A stretch of 45,388 bases of DNA from Candidatus Methanoperedens sp. (GTDB taxonomy: Archaea; Halobacteriota; Methanosarcinia; Methanosarcinales; Methanoperedenaceae), in the NCBI GenBank assembly GCA_027460585.1, contig JAPZAP010000066.1, positions 1 to 45,388 on the forward strand. Reading direction: 5' to 3'. This document shows, piece after piece, positions 1-8,596 of the stretch. How positions within the stretch are numbered: the stretch's first letter is position 1; each line of letters opens with the position of its first letter. A program made the translations under genes and the position numbers. The notes under the pieces were generated by a model, which was given only the letters and a program-made list of their open reading frames with translations, was not told where the DNA came from and searched no databases.

Positions 1-22
1 TATTACCTTTACAAAGATAAGG

Positions 23-29
23 TTTAAAT
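23..29 (+). promoter_or_regulatory. Box A (TATA-like) element of tRNA-Ile
   Basis: The A+T element TTTAAAT lies about 30 bases before the first base of the tRNA. This is the usual archaeal TATA-box distance from the start of a tRNA transcript. A T-run just after the tRNA (about 135-140) may end transcription. No other evidence supports it. Confidence 0.5.
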
Positions 30-57
30 CGGATGGCGTAATATGGGCGGTATTCTC

Positions 58-131
58 GGGCCCGTAGCTTAGCCAGGTGGAGCGCTCGGCTGATAACCGA
101 GAGGTCTTGCGTTCAAATCGCAACGGGCCCA
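58..131 (+). tRNA. tRNA-Ile (anticodon GAT)
   Basis: This is a full cloverleaf of 74 bases. The acceptor stem GGGCCCG (58-64) pairs perfectly with CGGGCCC (124-130), followed by discriminator A131. The anticodon stem CTCGG/CCGAG encloses a loop holding GAT, which reads the isoleucine codon ATC. The T arm carries GTTCAAATC. CCA is not encoded, as is common in archaea. There is no intron. It sits alone upstream of the ribosomal protein gene. Confidence 0.97.
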
Positions 132-301
132 TAGACCTTTTTCATTTCCTGGCAAAAACAAATGTTAAAACTATATTGATTATCATTTATACCGCTTATG
201 TCTTGAGATTCAATAAAGTTTATTAACTAAAAAGTCATCTGGAACTCAAATTGCGGAATATATTTTTATAACGCAAATACTAATTATTGGAGGATTATTT
301 A

Positions 302-823
302 ATGGCACGAAAACCAGGACGAATGTACAAGAAAATCACGCAGCGCTCATATACAAGACGAGAATACATGGGCGGTGTTCCAGGCAGCAAAATAGTAACT
401 TATGACATGGGCAATCTAAAAGATGAATTCCCTATCCAGTTGACATTGGTAGCAAAAGAAGAATGCCAGATCAGGCACAGCGCTCTTGAATCTGCCCGCA
501 TAGCTGCGAACAGGATATTGCTTGATGCCGCAGGACTGACAAATTATCATTTAAAAATCAGGGTATACCCTCATGAGGTATTGCGCGAGAACAAACAGGC
601 AACAGGAGCAGGAGCAGACCGTGTATCACAGGGAATGCGACTGGCATTTGGTAAGGCTATTGGTACGGCCGCCAGGGTAAGGCAAGGACAGGAAATCATG
701 AGCGTTTATACTAATCCTGCCAATTTCAAGCTTGCAAAGAAATCATTGGTATCAGCCGGTTATAAATTGCCCACTCCAATCAGCCTTATTGTTGAAAAGG
801 GCCAGGAACTGGTCCTGACTTGA
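302..823 (+). CDS. rpl10e: Large ribosomal subunit protein L10e (uL16)
   Basis: This is the archaeal L10e protein, the counterpart of bacterial L16, which binds 23S rRNA near the A site of the large subunit. The 173-residue length fits archaeal L10e. The basic start [11 protein letters not shown] and the run [18 protein letters not shown] are typical of the family. An in-frame TTG at 287 exists, but the GGAGG at 289-293 would lie on top of it and sits 8 bases before ATG 302, so I chose 302. It is followed after 46 bases by the translation factor gene aIF2-beta, a typical translation neighbourhood. Confidence 0.97.
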   Translation: MARKPGRMYKKITQRSYTRREYMGGVPGSKIVTYDMGNLKDEFPIQLTLVAKEECQIRHSALESARIAANRILLDAAGLTNYHLKIRVYPHEVLRENKQATGAGADRVSQGMRLAFGKAIGTAARVRQGQEIMSVYTNPANFKLAKKSLVSAGYKLPTPISLIVEKGQELVLT

Positions 824-869
824 ACTCAATGAGAATTATCGTATTTGAACAGTATATTGGTATTGTATC

Positions 870-1496
870 ATGAATGACGACTATCTGGTAAACCTTGACA
901 GGGCATTGAAGAATTTGCCTGAAATTAAAGGCTCAGGGGAACGTTTCGTTATTCCTGATCCAAAACTCCTGACAGAAGGAAAGACCACTGTGCTTGAGAA
1001 TTTTGCCGTCATAGTGGACAAATTGAACCGTGAGCCAGAGCATATTTTTAAATTCCTTTTGAGGGAACTGGGAACTGCCGGTAAGATCGAAGGTTCAAGA
1101 GCGATATTCCAGAGAAGACTGACTTTAAGCATGATATCGGAAATTATCAATGCGTATGTCAAGGAATATGTAACCTGCTCGGAATGCGGACGTCCGGATA
1201 CGCATCTTATGAAGAGCGAGAGGATCCTTACGTTGCGCTGCGATGCATGCGGAGCCCATAGACCGGTGACAAAACGCCGTGCAACTATGATAGTCAAAGA
1301 GGAAGCTTTGGTTGAAGGGGAAACCTATGATGTCAGGATCGATGCTGTTGGAAGCAAAGGCGACGGCATTGCCAAGAAGGACAAATACACGATCTATGTG
1401 CCAAACACTATCAAAGGGGATACTGTCAAAATAAAGATAAAGAAGATCACAGGCAATCTAGCATTTGCAGAAATTGTTGAAAAGATCACAGCATAA
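870..1496 (+). CDS. Translation initiation factor aIF2 beta subunit with TRAM domain
   Basis: This is the beta subunit of the archaeal aIF2 heterotrimer, which brings initiator Met-tRNA to the small ribosomal subunit. The helical and alpha/beta core (about residues 1-100) is followed by a zinc ribbon with Cys103, Cys106, Cys124 and Cys127. A C-terminal TRAM domain (about 146-206, with the motif [19 protein letters not shown]) is a probable RNA-binding beta barrel. The TRAM extension makes the protein 208 residues instead of about 135-140; I know this form from Methanosarcinales and halophile relatives. The ATG at 870 gives a natural N terminus and has only a weak ribosome-binding site. Confidence 0.95.
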   Translation: MNDDYLVNLDRALKNLPEIKGSGERFVIPDPKLLTEGKTTVLENFAVIVDKLNREPEHIFKFLLRELGTAGKIEGSRAIFQRRLTLSMISEIINAYVKEYVTCSECGRPDTHLMKSERILTLRCDACGAHRPVTKRRATMIVKEEALVEGETYDVRIDAVGSKGDGIAKKDKYTIYVPNTIKGDTVKIKIKKITGNLAFAEIVEKITA

Positions 1497-1560
1497 TATG
1501 ATCCAACAATATTCCTGTGATTTATTTTTTTTTATTCGATTATTTCACACAACCAATAAT

Positions 1561-1830
1561 TTAAATCTTTGATCTGGGATTGCCAAAAACCTGCATTTCA
1601 AGTATCTGATGAAAAATATCTATGACCTTTTTCAATCTCAGCCTGAATTCTATAAAAGGGAAAAGCCTGTTTCCCAAAAATGCGATTAATGTATCCTCCA
1701 GAAACCTGATGTAAAGATAAGGGATAACGAAAAGAAGGGATAAAATAAGAACGCCTATAATAATGTCAGTTGGCGTTGTTTGTGAAAACATCTCTGGATA
1801 CAACCTTTTAAATTCCTCAACGTTGTACAT
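1561..1830 (-). CDS. Small predicted membrane protein, unknown function
   Basis: This 89-residue reading frame is not recognised. It holds one strongly hydrophobic stretch (about residues 23-47, IIIGVLILSLLFVIPYLYI), followed by a charged amphipathic part rich in Arg, Lys and Phe. That pattern suggests a single-pass or hairpin membrane protein. I started at the ATG at 1830 rather than the preceding TTG. It stands alone and converges on the aIF2-beta gene. An A+T-rich stretch upstream (TATATAAAT on its strand near 1852-1860) could be a promoter. No homologue is known to me, so whether it is a real gene is uncertain. Confidence 0.45.
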   Translation of the reverse strand: MYNVEEFKRLYPEMFSQTTPTDIIIGVLILSLLFVIPYLYIRFLEDTLIAFLGNRLFPFIEFRLRLKKVIDIFHQILEMQVFGNPRSKI

Positions 1831-1990
1831 CAATACATTATTGATAATTCTTTATATAAATACTTAACCATGAGAAGACAGGATTTAATAATTACAAGGT
1901 ATCGATCATAGCAAGGAAGTCATACAAAAGCCATTATACTGACAAAGGGCATCTAGTATTTTATAATTTGATACAAAATTGACACTGAAT

Positions 1991-4435
1991 ATGACCGATC
2001 ATACCGATTTTTTCCTTAATAATTTTCATAAATTGGATGGATACCGCATCTTTTTCCCGCGCAATAATCCCACATTCAATAATCCCGGTTTCGCAGAAGC
2101 TCAATTGCGTGTATTAATAATCCGCCTTTCTCCTCTTCAAAATGTCCGCGAATCTATAACACATCATTTCCTTTTCCAGGAGATAAGAAGAGTGCTGCCT
2201 CTGGCATATATCGATTATGCATTTTTCCCTGAGCCAAAGAACACCAGGCTTTTCATAGATAACAATATCCCTTTTTTCCTGGGCATCCAATCACTTCACT
2301 CGATCATGGATTTTGACCTCGTACTCATATCAAATTCATTCACCCTGGAAATATTCAACCTGCCATATCTTTTTTTCAATACAGCAGTTTCACCGCTAAA
2401 ATCGCAAAGACGATCGATTCGCCCCATCGTAATCATGGGAGGCTCAAATGCGCTTATTGCCCAGTGCGCAATATCACCATCCGGTGATTCTTTCGTGGAT
2501 GCCCTGTTTTTTGGGGAAGGTGAAGGCGCTGTCGGGAAGATCACATATATCGTATACGAAAATAAGGAGAAACCCAAAAAAGAAGTCCTGGAATTTCTAG
2601 AGAAAGAAGTAACCGGTTTATTCGACATCAGGCTCCCCATCCCTCAAGAAATCAGTGCTGCAACCCCGAAAATGCCGCAGGCTTCTTATATCCTTACAGA
2701 TCATCCGATTTTGAACACCGATGTGGAAAGTACAATAAAACTCCAGATAACGCAGGGATGCCCATGTTTTTGTTCATTCTGTTTTGAAGGGAACACACGA
2801 AAACCTTTCAGGGAATACGACCCCGCAGATATTCTTGGTAAAGCCCTTGAAGCTAAAATAAAACACGCGCCGACAGAGTTTGATTTCCTGAGTTTTAATT
2901 TCAATCTTCATACGGGCATTTCAAAGATAATCGCTGACCTTAATGAAATAGCAAAATTTGTGAATTTCAAGAGCCAGCGAGCAGATATCCTGGCAATGCG
3001 CCCTGAGCTTCTTGATATTGAGATACTTTCCGGGAAAAGGACTTACACGATAGGCGTAGAGGGAATAAGCGATCGGATGAGGCGCTATCTTCATAAAAGC
3101 TTGTCTGAGAAAGAACTTCTCGCATCACTTGAACATATTTATTCCAGGAAGCCAAGGCAATTGAAATTATTTTTCATAATTACAGGACTTGAAAATGAAA
3201 ATGACAGAAAGGAATTCAAGGACTTCATAAAAAAGATTAAACTCTTAAAGAACAATTTATCGCCAGGATGCCGATCGATTATGAGTTTTGGCCTTCTCTC
3301 GAACCTCCCTTTTACGCCTCTTCAATTTGCTCCCACTATAATTGACCCTGAGAGCATAAAACATATAAAAGGCGATATAAAAAGAGATTGCGAGACCAAT
3401 AATTTTGAGTTCAGGATGGCGCAGGATGTCGATGAGTTCATGTTATCGCAACACATCGTTCTTGCTGGATTCGAATGTTTTGATGTGATCTTACGATTTG
3501 CAGAGAACGGGGGATATTTTGACGGTGAACACATTATCGGGGATAAGAATGCACTCATCCTTGCATTGAGGACGGCATCGGGTGACAGTATCAATGGTTT
3601 GAAAGATGAAAGTTATACGTTCCCGTTCGAAAACATGAAGGGCACACCATCCAAATCATTTCTTTTCAGGATGTTTAATGAATCAAGGAATTTCAAGGAC
3701 ACCGGATATTGCTTATCAGGAAAAGGAGAATGTATCGGATGCGGAGGCTGCAAAGATCGAAAACTCCTCGAACTTCCGCAAGTCAAACCGGAAGATATAG
3801 CGAAGCTAAAAAAGATCGTTGAGATTAAGAAAAGGCCACAAATAGTACAGGCGATCGTTATCATTAAGGAAGCTGGGCGGCATCTCACTCCGGAAGCAAA
3901 ATGCTCCTTTACCGGAAGAGCTATACTCGAAAATATACCTTCACTTGTAAAAAACTACCTTTCATGCAGGCAGGTACCGAATATGACGGCATCAAAAGGA
4001 TATGGATTCCTTTTCGGGCGGTTCCTGTATGATATTGAATTTATTGGGGCATCTGAAGTTTTCCTTGAGTATCTTAAGAAAAATACGATCAATACACCGA
4101 TATTGAGCATTTCCCTGGCGACGGGCGAGATCGGGAATAAGTTCAGGATAACTTCCTCATGGAAAGACCCATCAAAATACAGTTTCCAGAATCGTTTGCA
4201 GAACTATATGCTTTCAATCGGGCTTGGTTTTGATATTAAGAAACAGGGAGCAAGGTTATATTTTGAGGTTGCAGCCCGTGACAGGAAAAAAAAGTTGCTG
4301 GATTCCGCAGTATTTCACCTGGAGGGTGACATCGTGACCCTTGAAGTGGCGACTGGTTCGAACTTCCTGATTATTGATATGCTCAAACCGCTTTTTGGTG
4401 ATGGATGGAAGGATGCGTTAGTGGAATCCATATGA
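1991..4435 (+). CDS. Radical SAM protein with extra C-terminal cysteine cluster
   Basis: This 814-residue protein contains the radical SAM signature C-x3-C-x2-C (Cys257, Cys261, Cys264), which should hold a 4Fe-4S cluster that splits S-adenosylmethionine. The N-terminal part (about 25-230) has a B12-binding-like layout: the segment PIVIMGGSNA and the glycine-rich FGEGEG are typical of the cobalamin-binding/radical SAM superfamily. A second cluster in the C-terminal half (Cys574, Cys581, Cys584, Cys587; C-x6-C-x2-C-x2-C) could bind another Fe-S centre or zinc. The last 200 residues are not recognised. I chose ATG 1991 over the in-frame TTG at 1979; neither has a clear ribosome-binding site. 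The substrate is unknown, and the gene stands alone. Confidence 0.88.
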   Translation: MTDHTDFFLNNFHKLDGYRIFFPRNNPTFNNPGFAEAQLRVLIIRLSPLQNVRESITHHFLFQEIRRVLPLAYIDYAFFPEPKNTRLFIDNNIPFFLGIQSLHSIMDFDLVLISNSFTLEIFNLPYLFFNTAVSPLKSQRRSIRPIVIMGGSNALIAQCAISPSGDSFVDALFFGEGEGAVGKITYIVYENKEKPKKEVLEFLEKEVTGLFDIRLPIPQEISAATPKMPQASYILTDHPILNTDVESTIKLQITQGCPCFCSFCFEGNTRKPFREYDPADILGKALEAKIKHAPTEFDFLSFNFNLHTGISKIIADLNEIAKFVNFKSQRADILAMRPELLDIEILSGKRTYTIGVEGISDRMRRYLHKSLSEKELLASLEHIYSRKPRQLKLFFIITGLENENDRKEFKDFIKKIKLLKNNLSPGCRSIMSFGLLSNLPFTPLQFAPTIIDPESIKHIKGDIKRDCETNNFEFRMAQDVDEFMLSQHIVLAGFECFDVILRFAENGGYFDGEHIIGDKNALILALRTASGDSINGLKDESYTFPFENMKGTPSKSFLFRMFNESRNFKDTGYCLSGKGECIGCGGCKDRKLLELPQVKPEDIAKLKKIVEIKKRPQIVQAIVIIKEAGRHLTPEAKCSFTGRAILENIPSLVKNYLSCRQVPNMTASKGYGFLFGRFLYDIEFIGASEVFLEYLKKNTINTPILSISLATGEIGNKFRITSSWKDPSKYSFQNRLQNYMLSIGLGFDIKKQGARLYFEVAARDRKKKLLDSAVFHLEGDIVTLEVATGSNFLIIDMLKPLFGDGWKDALVESI

Positions 4436-4622
4436 GATTGATTGGCGTTTTGATTCTGGATAATAATAAGGGTTTTACGGCTAAATAATACTTTATTGAA
4501 CCTTTTCTGGCATTTTTGAATTAAACAGTACATTTGCATTCTATTTATACAGTAAACATATTTATAATCCCATAAACCAATTTCAATTCAATAAAATGCA
4601 GCGATTAACGAGGTTTTCTTAA

Positions 4623-5336
4623 ATGAATACTAAAGGAATGATAAAGGCCGGAATAATTCTGCTGGTCATGGGATTTACCCTGAATATTATTGGCATTGCC
4701 AGGGCATCAGTAGCCACAGACAACCTTGTAGATGATATAAACGAATATAATGGTTCAATTGGCCCGGATAATGCCTTATATGGATTAAAACTGGCTTTTG
4801 AACAAATCGATGAAAGTTTCACATGGAATGCAACTGAAAAAATTGGAAAAAAAGTTTTGCATTCAAGACTGAGGATATCTGAGGCTAAAGCTGAATTGAA
4901 AAAGAATAACAGTGAGGCTGCCCAAAAAGCATTTGAACATTACAGGGATAAAGTAAACGAGACTGAAGATTCAATTTCGGACATACAGGGGAACGAGTCA
5001 GGAATACTGAACGCCCAGAATATGATCAAAAAGCACCAGTATGTGCTGGAACAGCTTCTGGAGAGAAATCCGAATAATACAGGACTTCAAAATGCTTACA
5101 ATAAAAGCATGGAACTTGAAGATAAATTTGTGCAAAAGATCGAAAGAAAGCTTGAAAGAGTCCAAACCAGGGACGAAAAACACATCCTTAATGAAACAAA
5201 GGTAAAACAAGAGACACGTGAAAATAAAACTGAAAGTAAAGCAGAAACACGTGAGAATAAAACTGAAAATAATGCAGAGACGCGTGGGAATAACGAAAGT
5301 AAAGCATTAGGAAGAGTAAACAGGAAAAAAAACTGA
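4623..5336 (+). CDS. DUF5667-like secreted or anchored protein with 11-residue repeats
   Basis: The N terminus (residues 7-28) is a hydrophobic signal or anchor segment. After it comes the phrase GPDNALYGLKLAFEQID, which I associate with DUF5667, a family of exported archaeal and bacterial proteins of unknown role. The middle (about 60-190) is highly charged and likely a helical or coiled-coil rod. The C terminus holds three imperfect 11-residue repeats of the type ETRENKTESKA and is very hydrophilic, ending in a basic tail. A TATA-like stretch (ATATTTATAAT near 4558-4568) and a GAGG (4611-4614) precede the ATG. Its function is unknown; it probably acts outside the membrane. Confidence 0.8.
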   Translation: MNTKGMIKAGIILLVMGFTLNIIGIARASVATDNLVDDINEYNGSIGPDNALYGLKLAFEQIDESFTWNATEKIGKKVLHSRLRISEAKAELKKNNSEAAQKAFEHYRDKVNETEDSISDIQGNESGILNAQNMIKKHQYVLEQLLERNPNNTGLQNAYNKSMELEDKFVQKIERKLERVQTRDEKHILNETKVKQETRENKTESKAETRENKTENNAETRGNNESKALGRVNRKKN

Positions 5337-5449
5337 TTATGATGAATCCACTCGTCCTGGAATAAAAGACAGGTGAATCTTCCCTCCTTTTTCAGGTTAA
5401 TAGATACATTCATCATAACCAGAATGTAATTATTGAATAACAATTATCT

Positions 5450-6364
5450 ATGAAATTTAAGATCCTTAATCTTTTTATCATATTCCTGATATCTATAGCT
5501 ATAGCGGATGCTGCTCCTGAAAATTACATGACAACATATACCATAGATATTAAAGAAAATGGAAGTGCGATATGGAATGTTGAGTACCGTACTCTTCTTG
5601 CAACGAATGAGGATTTTAATTCTTTTGAAAATTATTCAAACCAAATGAAATCTGTTTATATTCCTGAATTCATGGAATTGATGCAAAAATCGGCATCAGA
5701 AGCAGCCTCTGCAACATCAAGGGACATGGTTGCCAGGAATTTTACAGGTAATACAAGTATTCAATCTACTCCTACAGGCAAATATGGTATTGTTACTTTT
5801 TCATTCATATGGACAAATTTTGCAACATTAGATCCTCTAAATATTGGGGATGTTTTCGCGGGAGGACTTTATCTTTCGAAAGACAATACTCTCATAATCA
5901 AATACCCTTCCGGTTTTACGGTTGAAGATGTAACACCTAAGCCCGACCAGAGCCGAGATGAACTGGTCTGGTACGGACTTCGTTCATTTGGAGCCAAAGA
6001 ACCAAGAATAATTTTCTCAAAACCCGCATTCCCATGGGGGACTGCTGCCATCATAGTTGCTGCGATTGCTGCAATCATTATAGTTGGGTCTTATTCCATT
6101 AAGCGACGGAAAGAGGATAAAACAGATCCGCAGCTTTCTAAAGACATAGAACTCACGGAAATCACGGAAATTGAGATGATGGACGTAGAGGAAAGGATAA
6201 TAAGACTCTTAAAAGAAGGTGGAGGAGAACTATACCAGTCTCAAATTGGAAGACAACTAAATCTTCCAAAATCTTCAGTAAGTTCGGCGCTGAATCAATT
6301 GAATGATAATAAACTTATCCTGAAAATCAAGAAAGGTCGCGAAAACCTGATACGGCTCACCTGA
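5450..6364 (+). CDS. Membrane-anchored winged-helix regulator with extracytoplasmic domain
   Basis: Three parts are visible in 304 residues. A signal peptide (1-21, ending IADAA) leads an extracytoplasmic domain (about 22-195) that resembles DUF4897-type ectodomains, with features such as YTIDIKENGSAIWNVEY. One transmembrane helix follows (about 197-216, rich in Ala and Ile). The cytoplasmic part starts KRRKE and ends in a winged helix-turn-helix (about 245-304) with SQIGRQLNLPKSSVSSALNQL as recognition region. This layout suggests a one-component sensor that reads an outside signal and binds DNA from the membrane. Only 113 bases separate it from the DUF5667 gene on the same strand, so the two may work together. 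The signal and target genes are unknown. Confidence 0.85.
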   Translation: MKFKILNLFIIFLISIAIADAAPENYMTTYTIDIKENGSAIWNVEYRTLLATNEDFNSFENYSNQMKSVYIPEFMELMQKSASEAASATSRDMVARNFTGNTSIQSTPTGKYGIVTFSFIWTNFATLDPLNIGDVFAGGLYLSKDNTLIIKYPSGFTVEDVTPKPDQSRDELVWYGLRSFGAKEPRIIFSKPAFPWGTAAIIVAAIAAIIIVGSYSIKRRKEDKTDPQLSKDIELTEITEIEMMDVEERIIRLLKEGGGELYQSQIGRQLNLPKSSVSSALNQLNDNKLILKIKKGRENLIRLT

Positions 6365-6381
6365 AAAGAACCCCGTGCAAC

Positions 6382-6449
6382 AAATCTGCGTTGGTCTGCG
6401 AAACATGTGGATTCTCATCTAAAATTTTTTCCACAAATTGCGCAGATTT
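6382..6449. repeat. Nested inverted repeat between convergent genes
   Basis: AAATCTGCG (6382-6390) pairs with CGCAGATTT (6441-6449). Inside it GTGGA (6407-6411) pairs with TCCAC (6430-6434), with a T-run before the inner right arm. It fills the gap between the regulator gene and the convergent aroD and could act as a terminator for both. The word ATCTGCG recurs at 22316-22346. Confidence 0.5.
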
Positions 6450-6460
6450 TCGCTTAGATA

Positions 6461-7135
6461 TCAGAGCATTTTCAGCAAATTTTTTAATTCATCGATCCTT
6501 AATTGTCCCGGAGCCGTGGGAACATCAACATATCCGTACGTCATTACCGATCCATAAATAGGGGCGATAACGCGGGAATGTTTTCCTGTGGCTCCCATCG
6601 CGATCGTACAAACAGGTCCTTTAGCATGAAGTGTGACCTCAAGCAAACAAAGGACATCTGAGAGTGATCCTGGCATCACTGCAAGCTTGGCGATATCTGC
6701 TCCTGCTTCCAGGGATTCGCAGATAATGCCATCCATAACATTATTGTCCGGTGTTTTTTGAAAATCGTGTGTTGAAATTATGACCGTTTTTCCGGCACTT
6801 CTGGCCTTATTGACAACGTAATCCCTATCAGAGGCACATAATTCAATATCCACTGCATCAGCAATCGGCAATAGCAAGAGCAATTCCCTTATCCGCTCTT
6901 CTTCAGTTCCCTGCCACGAGCCTCCCTGATCCTTCATCCGATTTGTAATAATAACAGGAAGTCCAAGCTTTTTCAATTCTTCAAGTACCGCCTGCGGTTT
7001 CTGCGATAAAAGGTCAATTCTTAGTTCAAGAATATCCGCGCCAAGTTTTTTTGCTTTTTTTGCTGAACTGACAGGATTTTCTCCGATCGCTGCTATTACG
7101 GATCTATTCAGAGTCAGGCTGCCGATGGATACCAT
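6461..7135 (-). CDS. aroD: 3-dehydroquinate dehydratase, type I
   Basis: AroD converts 3-dehydroquinate to 3-dehydroshikimate in the shikimate pathway by a Schiff-base mechanism. The protein is 224 residues, normal for the archaeal type I enzyme. His123 (in ISTHDF) and Lys150 (in AKLAVMP) match the catalytic His and Schiff-base Lys with the family's 27-residue spacing. The early motif LELRIDLL supplies the substrate-binding Glu and Arg. The end motif SVMTYGYVDVPTAPGQ is also typical. No other shikimate gene is nearby. It diverges from the PspC-like operon across a 200-base intergenic stretch. Confidence 0.95.
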   Translation of the reverse strand: MVSIGSLTLNRSVIAAIGENPVSSAKKAKKLGADILELRIDLLSQKPQAVLEELKKLGLPVIITNRMKDQGGSWQGTEEERIRELLLLLPIADAVDIELCASDRDYVVNKARSAGKTVIISTHDFQKTPDNNVMDGIICESLEAGADIAKLAVMPGSLSDVLCLLEVTLHAKGPVCTIAMGATGKHSRVIAPIYGSVMTYGYVDVPTAPGQLRIDELKNLLKML

Positions 7136-7298
7136 ATGAACAATAATGTTCTTAGAAAGGATAAGGATTATTAGAAATTTATGCTACGATGGAAATGTCT
7201 TGCTTTCAAACTTGCAAAATTGTTTGATGTGAGAATTGAAGAATTTATTCAAATACGAACAAATACTAGCGGCAGCAAGGTTTTTATAGATGAAAGCT

Positions 7299-7308
7299 AT
7301 ATATAAAT
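7299..7308 (+). promoter_or_regulatory. TATA-like box of the PspC/pentapeptide operon
   Basis: A run of alternating A and T followed by AAATTT lies about 30 to 40 bases before an AAGGAGG ribosome-binding site (about 7322-7328). Its spacing would start a transcript near 7325-7330, just ahead of the small reading frame at 7338. Confidence 0.4.
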
Positions 7309-7337
7309 TTATTCAGCATAAAAGGAGGAAGAATAAT

Positions 7338-7421
7338 ATGTCCGGGGAAAATAAAATATTAATCATGATCAAAATTCGGGTTCAATGGTTAAAAGTTGTA
7401 AAATCAGGGATGATAATATGA
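7338..7421 (+). CDS. Possible 27-residue leader peptide or small protein
   Basis: The ATG at 7338 lies 9 to 10 bases after a perfect GGAGG (7324-7328) and downstream of a good TATA-like box. The frame encodes 27 residues (starting MSGENKILIMIKIRVQW) that are basic and hydrophobic, and could form one amphipathic or membrane-active helix. Its stop TGA (7419-7421) overlaps the ATG of the next gene (7418-7420) as ATGA, the arrangement expected for translational coupling. The ribosome-binding site here is stronger than the one in front of the PspC-like gene. The frame is too short to judge by composition, and I know no homologue. Confidence 0.45.
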   Translation: MSGENKILIMIKIRVQWLKVVKSGMII

Positions 7422-7879
7422 GTACAAGGATCACAAAAAGCAAAACAGATCGTGTTATTGATGGAGTCTGCGGCGGACTTGCTGAGTATTACAAAATTGA
7501 TCCGGTTATTGTCAGGCTTATATTTGTTGTGCTTTTATTTATTAACGGAATCGGATTCTTTCTATACATAATTCTTGCGATCATTATGCCAAAACCTGAT
7601 AAACAGGATCAGCCCCCGAAAGAAACGATTCAGGAGAATGTCCAGGATATGGGTGAGCGGGTAAAGGAAGCAGGAGAGGGACTGGGTATGGCTATTTCAA
7701 AGAACACAGGGGAAAAACATTCACATCGTGCCGGATGGTTCGGTGTTATCCTGATCTGCCTGGGGGTCATTCTTCTCCTTGATAAACTTAATTTGATAAG
7801 ATGGTTCGATAAAGACCTTCTGTGGCCGGTTATCATTATATTAATCGGAGTGTGGTTGCTTGTAAGACGCTGGAGATGA
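7418..7879 (+). CDS. PspC-domain membrane protein with LiaF-like C-terminal segment
   Basis: The N-terminal 65 residues form a PspC domain: the phrase RVIDGVCGGLAEYYKIDPVI is its signature, followed by a transmembrane helix (about 35-57). A charged linker (about 60-105) leads to two further hydrophobic segments (about 110-152) with the LiaF/DUF5668 pattern GVILICLGVILLLDKL and LWPVIIILIGVWLL. PspC proteins sense or respond to membrane stress in bacteria; in archaea the role is unknown. I chose ATG 7418 over 7385 because GGGATGA precedes it and the domain starts there. The gene overlaps the next one by four bases (ATGA), so the two are almost certainly co-translated. Confidence 0.92.
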   Translation: MSTRITKSKTDRVIDGVCGGLAEYYKIDPVIVRLIFVVLLFINGIGFFLYIILAIIMPKPDKQDQPPKETIQENVQDMGERVKEAGEGLGMAISKNTGEKHSHRAGWFGVILICLGVILLLDKLNLIRWFDKDLLWPVIIILIGVWLLVRRWR

Positions 7880-8574
7880 AAAAAATGGAAAGAAGACCGG
7901 GTTTTGTGTTACCTCTTCTCCTTATAACGATAGGCTCCATCTTATTGTTTGACAAAATGGGAGTGATTCATTGGGGGTCATGGGGTTCCTTATGGCAATA
8001 TTGGCCTGTAATACTCATTCTCTGGGGCATTGAAATACTTGCCAGGCATTCCAAATCCGATGTTGTGTATTTTACGGGAGTAATTATTTGCATTCTCGTG
8101 ATAATCGGATCTGTCTGGTTGGCTTCCAGCGGATATCCCCCACAGAATATAAGGGAAAATAACATGAAGGGGTTCATATTTACAGGCAAAAATCTTGAAG
8201 GTAAGGATTTCAATTTTGCAGATCTTGATAAAGCAGATTTTAATAATTCTAATTTGAATGGCTCAAATATGAATTTTGCAAGCGTGAAATATGCAAATTT
8301 AAGCAATTCGAGCCTTAGCGGCGCCAACCTGAATTTTGCGGACATGCATTATGCAAAACTTGATAATGCGAATCTGGCGGGGGCTAATTTAAATTTTGCC
8401 AATCTTGCTTTTGCCGACCTGAGAAATTCGGGTCTTGATGGAGCCAATCTGAATTTTGTGGATCTTGAAGGTGCAAACATGGCGGGGGCAAGCCTTAATG
8501 GATCAACTCATGTATTTGCGGGAACTTCGAAATCCACGATATGCCCGGATTCAACAAATGGACCCTGCTGGTGA
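7876..8574 (+). CDS. Membrane protein with pentapeptide-repeat beta-helix
   Basis: The N terminus (about residues 7-90) has three hydrophobic helices in the LiaF/DUF5668 pattern. They are followed by pentapeptide repeats (about 109-215) of the A(D/N)LxX type, which fold into a right-handed quadrilateral beta helix. The repeats group into 20-residue blocks that begin near GANLNFADL, five blocks in a row. The last residues include two cysteines (ICPDSTNGPCW) that could form a disulfide. The start ATG overlaps the PspC-like stop as ATGA. The partner shares the same membrane segment type, so the two probably form a membrane complex. Pentapeptide proteins can mimic DNA, but a membrane-bound one is more likely a scaffold. 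The function is unknown. Confidence 0.92.
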   Translation: MKKMERRPGFVLPLLLITIGSILLFDKMGVIHWGSWGSLWQYWPVILILWGIEILARHSKSDVVYFTGVIICILVIIGSVWLASSGYPPQNIRENNMKGFIFTGKNLEGKDFNFADLDKADFNNSNLNGSNMNFASVKYANLSNSSLSGANLNFADMHYAKLDNANLAGANLNFANLAFADLRNSGLDGANLNFVDLEGANMAGASLNGSTHVFAGTSKSTICPDSTNGPCW

Positions 8575-8596
8575 AAAAGCGTTTGTTTTTCATTGA

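Noticed and set aside
881-1297. Minus-strand frame of 138 residues
   Set aside because: It is the reverse of aIF2-beta, which is certain.
5096-5443. Minus-strand frame rich in SVLFSRVSAL repeats
   Set aside because: The repeats are the reverse reading of the 33-base tandem repeats in the DUF5667 gene.
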